Assembly (NCBI GenBank): GCA_027008665.1
Contig: JALVEA010000455.1
Span: 1-6,953, forward strand
From: Thiotrichaceae bacterium
GTDB lineage: Bacteria > Pseudomonadota > Gammaproteobacteria > Thiotrichales > Thiotrichaceae
Reading direction: 5' to 3'
DNA length: 6,953 bases
Shown here: positions 1 through 5,978 of the stretch, in pieces
How positions within the stretch are numbered: the stretch's first letter is position 1
Layout of the letters: every line of letters starts with the position of its first letter
Program-made: the position numbers and the translations under genes
Notes under the pieces: generated by a model
Told to the model about the DNA's origin: nothing
Database searches by the model: none
The model's input: only the letters and a program-made list of their open reading frames with translations

Positions 1-150
1 GTAAACACTTTTTTCACTGGCGACAATACTTCTCGCTAACTTTTCAGTTACTCCTAGTTTCATCAGCTTACGCGCACGTGTTCTCGGTTTGCGCCATTGT
101 TTCAAATAGCACATCCATATCCGTCGACGTATCCACTGATCAAGTAAGGG
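1..150 (-). pseudogene. C-terminal remnant of a group II intron reverse transcriptase/maturase
   Basis: The minus strand from 150 to the window edge reads without a stop as a 50-codon fragment with the typical group II intron maturase C-terminal (GIIM) signature: LDQWIRRRIWMC, then YLKQWRKPRTRARKL, MKLGV and ASEKSVY. In intact proteins this segment follows the reverse transcriptase and maturase X regions and helps bind and splice the intron RNA. Here no RT domain precedes it: upstream the frame runs into the REP-like repeat and meets a TAG at 171-169, and no start codon is suitable. The gene is therefore cut at its 5' side exactly where the repeat begins. Its 3' end, roughly another 40-50 residues in the family, lies beyond position 1, so I cannot tell whether that end is intact. 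The family assignment rests on recognised motifs, without a database search. Confidence 0.82.
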
Positions 151-162
151 GACAGGGCGATA

Positions 163-231
163 GGTCGGCTAAGATGCGCATTGCACTAAGCTAAAATTCA
201 AGTGTAATCTATCCATACATCGCCAGCCGAC
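163..231 (+). repeat. Left REPIN-like inverted repeat
   Basis: This 69-bp unit is the reverse complement of 763-831 with 59 of 69 positions identical by hand alignment. It starts with GGTCGGCTAAGATG and ends with CATCGCCAGCCGAC. Its own ends are inverted arms (GTCGGCT at 164-170 against AGCCGAC at 225-231), so a single copy could fold back on itself like two REP sequences in opposite orientation (a REPIN). The maturase remnant abuts its outer side at about 150. Confidence 0.8.
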
Positions 232-288
232 AACATATCATCATTTATCCAATATCAATAAAGGTCATTAATCAATATATTTTTATTG

Positions 289-785
289 ATGTCTAATTAT
301 CGTCGTAATTATGTTCTTGGTGGGACTTATTTTTTCACTGTCAATTTATTAGAACGGAAAAAAACATTATTAGTTGATCATATTCATGCATAGGTTGTTC
401 TTCCCGATCATATGCATATGCATTATATTTGGACTCTACTAGAGAACAATGCCAATTATTCTGCCCGTTGGCGTGAAATTAAAAAGGCATTTTCAAAGTC
501 TATTCCAAAATAAGAATATGGCGTAATGAACGTGGCATATGGTAATATCAATTTTGGGAACACACAATCCGTGATGAATTAGATTATCAACGGCATATGG
601 ATTATTGTCATTTTAACCTTGTAAAACACGGTTTTGTAAATAATGTAGAGCAATGACCTTATTCAACCTTTCATTCCTTGATCAAAAAAGGTGTTTATTC
701 CAAAGATTGGGGTAGCCGATATTGTTTTGAATTCAAATCAAAAAGATTAAAACGCTTATACTGTCGGCTGGCGATGCGCAGATAG
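289..785 (+). pseudogene. RAYT (REP-associated tyrosine transposase, Y1/HUH family) pseudogene
   Basis: The plus strand starts with MSNYRRNYVLGGTYFFTVNL and continues LLERKKTLLVDH, the usual N-terminus of RAYT proteins. The HUH metal-binding motif is visible as HMH (409-417, within VVLPDHMH). After a frame change near 514-520 come RNERGIW, QFWEHTIRDELDYQ and DYCHFNLVKHGFV (600 onward), where the family has a catalytic-tyrosine helix followed by NPVKHG; the Pro is Leu here. Stops interrupt it at 391-393 (TAG, expected Trp), 511-513 (TAA), 543-545 (TAA, expected Gln) and 654-656 (TGA, expected Trp). About twenty residues usual between the strand ending in DHI and WVVLPDHMH appear lost. The nominal frame ends at TAG 783-785 inside the right repeat, but recognisable homology ends near 713. 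It cannot encode an active enzyme. I see no good ribosome binding site before the ATG. Confidence 0.88.
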
Positions 786-831
786 ATTAGTGTTGAATTT
801 TAGCTTTGTGCAATACACATCTTAGCCGACC
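763..831 (-). repeat. Right REPIN-like inverted repeat
   Basis: This is the inverted partner of 163-231. It begins with GTCGGCTGGCGATG and ends with CATCTTAGCCGACC, so the terminal arms GTCGGCT (763-769) and AGCCGAC (824-830) can pair. The ten mismatches to the left copy are clustered: four next to the first arm, three around 790-792, and three nearer the second arm. It overlaps the nominal end of the broken transposase frame and lies about 60 bases from the fimV terminator. Confidence 0.8.
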
Positions 832-891
832 TACCGCGTTGACAGAATTATGTTCGTAGTGATTTCTAAAAAATGAATACTTTCAATTACT

Positions 892-921
892 AAAAAAAAG
901 GTCAGATAAAAATCTGACCTT
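892..921 (-). terminator. Rho-independent terminator of fimV
   Basis: On the minus strand a perfect 9-bp stem, AAGGTCAGA (921-913) with TCTGACCTT (906-898), closes a six-base A/T loop and is followed by an unbroken run of U (eight T residues, counting the last two of the stem, 899-892). It starts 30 bases after the fimV stop codon. It ends the minus-strand transcription unit before the mobile-element remnants. Because the plus strand has only A residues before the stem and no T-run after it, it is directional. Confidence 0.93.
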
Positions 922-951
922 GGAGAAGCTTAAATAGAAACGCTGAGTTTA

Positions 952-3852
952 TTAACCTGTTTGATGCAATAATTCTTCTGCTTCTTTTTTCTGGTCGTCA
1001 TTACCTTCCATCATCACTTCTTCTAATGTATTTCTTGCCCCTTCCATATCACCCATATCAAGATAGGCTCGTGCTAAATCCAATTTAGTACTCACTTGTG
1101 TTTCTTTAAGATCATCGTCATGATGACCTAAATCCATAAAGGATAGGTCATCGTCTAAATCACCTAATAAATTATCTGCATCTTGTGCATCATCTTTTGC
1201 TGAGGTGTAAGCGCTACCTGAAGGGAGGATCTTATTAAGGTCACGGTCATTATTTAACTCTAAACTCAAATTGGACACATCATGTTTATTAGGATCAATG
1301 GATAAGTCATCACTTAAATCGGTTAAGTCAAGGTCTAATAAGTCTTCAAATTCAGAACCTAGTTCCGTTGTTTGTTCTTTATCAATAGAGTCTGGCTTTG
1401 TAGATGGTGTTGGCATTGCTTCGACATCAGCAAGTAAGTCATTTACAGAATCATCGTCCAAATTATTTGACTCGGATGCATTAAAGTCGTCATGACCTTC
1501 GTCACCAAGAAACTCTTCTAAATCCAAGTCATTTACATTGAAATTAACGGTGTCATCTTTTTCTAAATCAGTCTCTGTAAAATCTAGATCATTCAATGTG
1601 GAAAATTTTTCAGTATCAATTGCTTCTTTATATTTGTTTTCAATTCCATCAAATACATTACTGGTCTCTGTCTGCTTTTCTTCTGCAAACGCCTTTCCAG
1701 CGGTGATAGCAACACCTGCGCCTGTGGTAGCAACTGCTGCTGCCGCGATACCTTTTGTTGCGGATGAATTTGTAAATAAAGGGCTCTTAGATTTTAATTC
1801 TTGTCCCCACGAGGCAATTGTTTTCCAAAGTTTGTCTTTATTACCCTCGTTATCATCGTCAAGTTTTGAGAAGATTTCAGCTTGCTTATCAAAAGCTTCA
1901 ACATTATTAGATGCGTGATAGTTCTCTAATAATTTAGCATGGTAATGCAAATTATCAGGTTGCTTTTCAATCGCTTTTTTAAGTTCTACCTCTGCCTGAT
2001 CATGTAAGCCATAAACAATATAAACATCGGCTTCTTGTAAAATATCATCACTAGCATCCATCATTGATGATCTATTTTTATTTTCAGACTTATTAGCTTC
2101 AATGGAATCATCAAAATCCCAGTCACCTTCAAGACCTTCAAACGTATCGTCTGCTTTCTCTTTATTATCTGGCTTATTTTTCTCGTCTTTAGAGACTGAA
2201 CCTGGAGCAAAATCAGGATCATCAAAGTCTATAGAACTGTACTCTTCATAATCCCCAGCGTTTTTTCTACGGCGAAGAAGCCAGCCGAGTAATAATATGA
2301 GCGTGGAGCCACCACCTAGTCCCATACCAAGAGGTGAGGCAAAGAAATCCCAAATACTACCTTCATTATCACTGGCATTCGAATCTTGCTTTGAATCAGA
2401 GTTTTGTGAAGAACTTACAGTTTGATCCTTTTTATTTGGTTCTGTTTTTTGTCCATTGGTTATTGCGGGATCTTGTTCAAAAATAGAAGGAGCATTTGTA
2501 TCAACAACCGCTAATTGCTCCTTATTGTTTGTTACAGCATCACTCTTTTGCTTATCTCCTTGCACAGGTTCGCCACTACGAACAATGGTTCCCTCACCTG
2601 TATCAATAGAATTTTTAACCTGCTGACCAATATCCAACCCTTCATTAGTGTTCGTTGCAACAGCAGGGACGCCTAATTTTGCTTGAAGTTCAGCAAGTTG
2701 CTCATTTTTTAGGGTAATTAAACGATTTTTCTTACGCAGTAATGATTCTAAATCTGAAACACGAGATTTTAGTTCTATATTTGCATTTATCTTAGCAGCT
2801 AAAGACTCTTTAGCCTGAACTAACTGACGCTCTAATTCGCTAATTTTAGAAGAACCTGCAGCTGATAGATTTTTTGTATCAACAGCAGTTGATGAACTAC
2901 CAATAACCTCTATACGTGCTTGAGTATTTTCTGTATGTTTCTTTGGCGTATTATTTTTAGGCGCTTTTATTTGACTTTGCGGAACTGTACTTTTGGCTAA
3001 TTTAGAACGCCATTGCTTAGATTGCTTGTAGATCGCTGATTTTGCTTGTTTATAACTAAGTTGACGTGCCTCTCTTGCAGAAGGACGACGCAATAGAGAG
3101 CCTGCTTTTAAATTATTAATATTTCTCTTTCTAAACGCAGTGGGATTAGCGCGAAAGAGAGCCATCATCATCTGTTCATTACGAATACCTTTATAACGTA
3201 ATTTCTTAGCAATTTTAGATAAGGTATCGCCTCTAACAACACGATATTTACCGCTTCGATTCTTTCTTTTTGTTGTTACCTTAGGTGCAGAGGCAGGATT
3301 TTTAGCTGCCACAATTTTTTGTTTGCTTGGGGTAACTGCTACTTTATTTGTGGCTTGTTGTGGCTTAGGCTTAACAGCGACGGCTTGTGTTTGTTGTTGA
3401 GATTTAGGTTCAGGTCTAACGCCGACGGTATTATTAGCGACTGCTGTTCCTGCTTGCATTAAAACAGGTGGGTCTAATAAAACGGTATATTCTTTTAATA
3501 ACTGTCCATTAGGCCAGCTAACTTCTATTAAAAAATTCAAAAATGGCTGAGTAATAGGCTGATTTGAGCTAACCATGATAACAGGTTTGCCATTTTCAAC
3601 AGTTGGTGTGAAACTCACACTATTCAGGTACTCAGGTCGTTCAATTCCAACACGACTAAAAACCTCTGGAGTGGCAACCCGAACTTGTAAACGCTTGACA
3701 TCTGCCACACTCGTTGAGAGTAAATTAATCTTCGCACGAAATGGTTGATTTAAATGAGAGCTAGATTCTATCTCGCCTAAACCTAAGGCATAAGATGCTG
3801 ATGAGTAAGAAACCGCTAGACAAACTGCTAAACTCAAGGCTTTTTTATTCAC
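952..3852 (-). CDS. fimV: FimV-family LysM/TPR inner-membrane polar scaffold protein
   Basis: FimV (HubP-like) proteins span the inner membrane, bind peptidoglycan with a LysM domain and organise cell poles, type IV pili and type II secretion. Residues 1-22 are a signal peptide with probable cleavage at SYA/LGLGEIES, the conserved mature start. Residues 23-130 form the FimV N-terminal domain (LNQPFRAKI). A Lys/Gln/Pro-rich linker leads to LysM at 202-256 (YRVVRGDTLSKIAKKL). A coiled coil follows at about 334-395, then a Ser/Asn/Gln-rich stretch and a membrane segment at 506-526 ending in RRRK. The cytoplasmic half is very acidic, with a TPR-like helix pair at 600-662 (ADVYIVYGLHDQAEVELKKA) and the FimV C-terminal TPR motif at 920-966 (LDLARAYLDMGDMEGARNTL). 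The 966-residue length is normal for the family. The start is GTG with AAGGGG six bases upstream. It is read through from the short paralogue 16 bases upstream and ends at a strong terminator. An extra Ala/Thr hydrophobic stretch lies at 701-723. Confidence 0.95.
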   Translation of the reverse strand: MNKKALSLAVCLAVSYSSASYALGLGEIESSSHLNQPFRAKINLLSTSVADVKRLQVRVATPEVFSRVGIERPEYLNSVSFTPTVENGKPVIMVSSNQPITQPFLNFLIEVSWPNGQLLKEYTVLLDPPVLMQAGTAVANNTVGVRPEPKSQQQTQAVAVKPKPQQATNKVAVTPSKQKIVAAKNPASAPKVTTKRKNRSGKYRVVRGDTLSKIAKKLRYKGIRNEQMMMALFRANPTAFRKRNINNLKAGSLLRRPSAREARQLSYKQAKSAIYKQSKQWRSKLAKSTVPQSQIKAPKNNTPKKHTENTQARIEVIGSSSTAVDTKNLSAAGSSKISELERQLVQAKESLAAKINANIELKSRVSDLESLLRKKNRLITLKNEQLAELQAKLGVPAVATNTNEGLDIGQQVKNSIDTGEGTIVRSGEPVQGDKQKSDAVTNNKEQLAVVDTNAPSIFEQDPAITNGQKTEPNKKDQTVSSSQNSDSKQDSNASDNEGSIWDFFASPLGMGLGGGSTLILLLGWLLRRRKNAGDYEEYSSIDFDDPDFAPGSVSKDEKNKPDNKEKADDTFEGLEGDWDFDDSIEANKSENKNRSSMMDASDDILQEADVYIVYGLHDQAEVELKKAIEKQPDNLHYHAKLLENYHASNNVEAFDKQAEIFSKLDDDNEGNKDKLWKTIASWGQELKSKSPLFTNSSATKGIAAAAVATTGAGVAITAGKAFAEEKQTETSNVFDGIENKYKEAIDTEKFSTLNDLDFTETDLEKDDTVNFNVNDLDLEEFLGDEGHDDFNASESNNLDDDSVNDLLADVEAMPTPSTKPDSIDKEQTTELGSEFEDLLDLDLTDLSDDLSIDPNKHDVSNLSLELNNDRDLNKILPSGSAYTSAKDDAQDADNLLGDLDDDLSFMDLGHHDDDLKETQVSTKLDLARAYLDMGDMEGARNTLEEVMMEGNDDQKKEAEELLHQTG

Positions 3853-3858
3853 GTATTT

Positions 3859-3864
3859 CCCCTT
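3859..3864 (-). promoter_or_regulatory. Ribosome binding site of full-length fimV
   Basis: AAGGGG on the minus strand stands six bases before the GTG at 3852-3850 and fixes this start. It is part of a 25-base stretch (3840-3864) identical to 4597-4621 in front of the short paralogue. The site occupies the 16-base gap after the short gene's TAG, so no separate promoter fits between the two genes. Confidence 0.75.
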
Positions 3865-3868
3865 CAGA

Positions 3869-4609
3869 CTATTGGTAAAAGGCTAATTTTGCTTGCTTAT
3901 AACTAAGCTTACGGGCTTCTCTTTTCGAAGGACGATGCAATAAAGAACCTATTTTAAGCTTATTCATATTTCTTTTTCTAAAGGCGGTTGGATTCATTCT
4001 AAAAATAGCCATTGCCATTTGTTCAGTATGCACACCTTTACGATGTAATTTCTTAGCTATTTTGTATAAAGTATCGCCTTTAATAACACGATATTTCTCA
4101 GTTTGAGAACGATTACTTATTACTTTATCGCTAAAAGCCAACTTTTTTATTGGCCTGTGAAGTACAATATTTTCTTTAATCGCCCGATTATTAGTCATTG
4201 CCATTGTGCTTTGATCTAAAATGGGAGGATTCAATAAAACCATATACTCTTTTAATAATTGCCTATCTAACCAGTTAACTTCTATTAAAAAATTTAAAAA
4301 TGGATGGTTCATGAGTTTATTTGAGCTAATTAAAATAACAGGCTTGCCATTTTCAAATGTTGGCGTAAAAATAACGCTGTCCATGTACTCAGAGCGTTCA
4401 ATTTTAACCCGTCTAAAAACCTCTGGAGAGGCTACTCTAACTCGTAAACCCAAAATATTTACTCCATTCGTTGATAACAATTTAATTTTTGCACGAAATG
4501 GCTGGTTTAGATAAGAGCGAGGTTCTATTTTTCCTAAATCTAACGCATAAGCCGCAGATGAATAAGAAAAAACTAGATAAACCGCTAGAATCAAAACTTT
4601 TTTATTCAC
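3869..4609 (-). CDS. Short FimV paralogue: signal peptide, FimV N-domain and LysM only
   Basis: This 246-residue protein matches the first 275 residues of the adjacent FimV: 88 of 130 residues identical over the N-terminal part and 55 of 74 over LysM, counted by hand. It has a signal peptide (residues 1-22, ending AAYA/LDLGKIE), the FimV N-domain (YLNQPFRAKIKLLST, then PFLNFLIEV), a linker about 30 residues shorter than in FimV, and LysM at 172-226 (YRVIKGDTLYKIAKKL). It stops nine residues after REARKLSYKQ, where FimV goes on to its coiled coil. With no membrane segment or cytoplasmic domain it should be a free, basic, peptidoglycan-binding periplasmic protein. It starts with GTG behind the same AAGGGG site as fimV. 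It looks like the 5' part of a tandem fimV duplication that diverged while staying open. It may be a functional small paralogue or an early relic; I favour the former weakly. Its role is unknown. Confidence 0.88.
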   Translation of the reverse strand: MNKKVLILAVYLVFSYSSAAYALDLGKIEPRSYLNQPFRAKIKLLSTNGVNILGLRVRVASPEVFRRVKIERSEYMDSVIFTPTFENGKPVILISSNKLMNHPFLNFLIEVNWLDRQLLKEYMVLLNPPILDQSTMAMTNNRAIKENIVLHRPIKKLAFSDKVISNRSQTEKYRVIKGDTLYKIAKKLHRKGVHTEQMAMAIFRMNPTAFRKRNMNKLKIGSLLHRPSKREARKLSYKQAKLAFYQ

Positions 4610-4615
4610 GTATTT

Positions 4616-4621
4616 CCCCTT
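4616..4621 (-). promoter_or_regulatory. Ribosome binding site of the short FimV paralogue
   Basis: AAGGGG lies six bases before the GTG at 4609-4607 and supports the GTG start. The site is the same as in front of fimV. Upstream of it (4622 onward) the two flanks no longer resemble each other, which marks one edge of the duplicated unit. Confidence 0.75.
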
Positions 4622-4718
4622 TAAAATAGCATACCCTTGAATCTCTTCCTCTTAAATAATTAACAACTGACAAACTTATTACATAATTATGGATGATTAA
4701 CAATGGGTTATTATTATT

Positions 4719-4724
4719 ATTATA
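4719..4724 (-). promoter_or_regulatory. Possible -10 box for the fimV transcription unit
   Basis: The minus strand has a consensus TATAAT about 110 bases before the first GTG, next to an AT-rich triplet run. I find no good -35 hexamer 16-18 bases upstream, so either an activator is needed or the match is chance in AT-rich DNA. The position between asd and the fimV pair is sensible. Confidence 0.22.
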
Positions 4725-4823
4725 TTTGCAATATTTAAGCACACGATGGCACTTTTGAAGAATTCTCCTTCCGCAAGGATACAATTTATATCAAAAATGC
4801 CATGAATCGTGACTGAATAGAAA

Positions 4824-4849
4824 TAAACTAAACAGTCATAAAGTGACTG
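4824..4849 (-). terminator. Weak candidate terminator downstream of asd
   Basis: On the minus strand CAGTCA (4849-4844), a five-base loop and TGACTG (4838-4833) form a perfect but short 6-bp stem, followed by the T-rich TTTAGTTTATTT (4832-4821). It lies 77 bases after the asd stop. The stem is short with few G:C pairs, and it overlaps a second dyad at 4848-4858, so it could instead be an operator or a processing hairpin. Confidence 0.3.
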
Positions 4850-4925
4850 ACATTGTCATTTTATAACACTATCAGTGCGACAGTACGGGGCTATTGAAAC
4901 TGTGCAAGTATTCCTTAACTTGTCC

Positions 4926-5948
4926 TCATTCTAAATAATCCTGAATAAGTAGTTCTGCTATTTGAATACTATTTAATGCAGCACCTTTACGAATATTATC
5001 CGCTACAATCCACATATTTAAACCGCTATGATGAGAGATATCTTCACGAATCCGACCCACATAAACAGGGTCTGTATTCACAGCTTCTGTTACAGCCGTT
5101 GGATACCCTCCTTCCTTACGTTCATCGAGAACTATAATACCTTTTGTAGCATTCAATAGCTCTTTAGCATACTCAACCGATATTTTTTCTCGCGTCTCAA
5201 TATGCACAGCCTCAGAGTGGCCATAAAAAACGGGTACACGAACTGCAGTAGGATTAACAACAATATCATCATCCTCAAATATCTTGCGGGTCTCCCAAAC
5301 CATTTTCATCTCTTCTTTAGTATAGCCATTATCCAGAAACACATCAATCTGTGGTAAAACATTGAAGGCTATCTGCTTTGGATATATTTTAGTTGTAATT
5401 TCCTTTGTATTAAGTAATGCAGTGGTTTGTGTGGCTAACTCTTCAATGGCAGGATTTCCTGTTCCTGAAACTGCCTGATAGGTGGCAACATTTATACGTG
5501 TTATTTTCACCGCATCATGTATTGGCTTTAAAGCAACCAGCATCTGAATGGTAGAACAATTCGGATTAGCGATAATGCCACGATTCGTATAATCAGCAAT
5601 CGCATGAGGATTAACTTCTGGTACGACTAAAGGGATGTCATCTTGATAACGAAATTCTGCGGTATTATCAATAACCACACAACCTGCTTTGGCAGCAATT
5701 GGAGCATAGATTTTAGAAATTGCACCTCCCGGTGAAAATAAACCAATCTGTACTTTAGTAAAATCAAAATCTGCTAAATTTTCTACGATTAATGTTTTAT
5801 CACCAAATGTTACTCGCTTACCTACCGAACGCTCGCTCGCAAGTGCATACACAGTGCCAACAGGAAAATTACGCTCTGCCAGTATCGATAGCATCACTTC
5901 ACCCACCGCACCTGTTGCACCCACTACTGCTACATTATATGTTTTCAT
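4926..5948 (-). CDS. asd: Aspartate-semialdehyde dehydrogenase
   Basis: The enzyme reduces L-4-aspartyl phosphate with NADPH to aspartate semialdehyde in the cytoplasm, the branch point to lysine/diaminopimelate, threonine and methionine. The 340 residues match the family length. Visible features are the dinucleotide loop GATGAVG (10-16), the catalytic cysteine in ANPNCSTIQM (Cys131), Gln158 in TYQAVSG, and the substrate/active-site segment RVPVFYGHSEAVH (Arg237, His244). The sequence is of the shorter asd_B type shared with Gram-positive bacteria and with Pseudomonas, not the roughly 370-residue enterobacterial type. The ATG has an AAAGG at 5964-5960, eleven bases upstream, a somewhat long spacing. 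It follows leuB by 30 bases on the same strand and is probably cotranscribed with it; fimV next door is the usual gammaproteobacterial arrangement. No missing catalytic residue is seen. Confidence 0.97.
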   Translation of the reverse strand: MKTYNVAVVGATGAVGEVMLSILAERNFPVGTVYALASERSVGKRVTFGDKTLIVENLADFDFTKVQIGLFSPGGAISKIYAPIAAKAGCVVIDNTAEFRYQDDIPLVVPEVNPHAIADYTNRGIIANPNCSTIQMLVALKPIHDAVKITRINVATYQAVSGTGNPAIEELATQTTALLNTKEITTKIYPKQIAFNVLPQIDVFLDNGYTKEEMKMVWETRKIFEDDDIVVNPTAVRVPVFYGHSEAVHIETREKISVEYAKELLNATKGIIVLDERKEGGYPTAVTEAVNTDPVYVGRIREDISHHSGLNMWIVADNIRKGAALNSIQIAELLIQDYLE

Positions 5949-5978
5949 TTTTAATTAAACCTTTATTCTTTAAAATCT

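Larger units (their letters stand above)
151..843 (+). mobile_element. Decayed RAYT element bounded by inverted REP-like repeats
   Basis: A degenerate RAYT transposase reading frame sits between two inverted copies of a palindromic repeat (left 163-231, right 763-831; weaker similarity runs out to 151 and 843, 8 of 12 bases matching). This is the known layout of REP-associated tyrosine transposase loci, where a single-copy HUH transposase is flanked by the REP/REPIN sequences it mobilises. No target-site duplication is seen outside the repeats, as expected for Y1 transposases. The element lies between the fimV terminator and the group II intron maturase fragment. With the transposase broken, it could move only with help from another RAYT copy. 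Confidence 0.75.
4610..4925 (-). other. Intergenic region between asd and the fimV pair
   Basis: This 316-base AT-rich stretch holds no convincing gene: the 60-codon minus-strand frame through it runs across an AAT repeat (encoding a run of Asn), resembles no known family and overlaps the start of the short fimV. It contains a weak asd terminator candidate (4824-4849), an 11-base perfect palindrome TGACATTGTCA (4848-4858), the 8-mer GTGACTGA twice in direct orientation (4809-4816 and 4843-4850) with CAGTCA inverted between them (4833-4838), a TTA/AAT triplet run (4709-4722) and a possible -10 box (4724-4719). It is the most likely place for the promoter of both fimV-type genes. Confidence 0.6.

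Noticed and set aside
163..831. CRISPR-like or att-site reading of the paired repeats
   Set aside because: There are only two copies, in inverted orientation, flanking a transposase relic; there is no regular spacer array and no integrase.
1271..1918. Two plus-strand open frames (74 and 126 codons) opposite fimV
   Set aside because: They are Ser-rich antisense shadows of the Asp-rich fimV codons (GAT/GAC read backwards), with no ribosome binding site and no family motif.
4221..4514. Plus-strand 97-codon frame opposite the short fimV paralogue
   Set aside because: It is antisense to a well-supported FimV/LysM coding sequence and has no recognisable domain.
4622..4645. Extended -10 (TGCTATTTT) directly before the short fimV
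   Set aside because: Transcription would begin at or inside the ribosome binding site and no -35 lies at the right distance.
4709..4722. TTA/AAT triplet run as a phase-variation tract
   Set aside because: Only about five units and not inside a coding region or between clear promoter boxes; triplet changes would have no obvious switching effect.
4602..4784. Minus-strand 60-codon frame upstream of the short fimV
   Set aside because: It crosses an AAT triplet run (poly-Asn), overlaps the start of the supported gene in another frame and resembles nothing known; treated as spacer.
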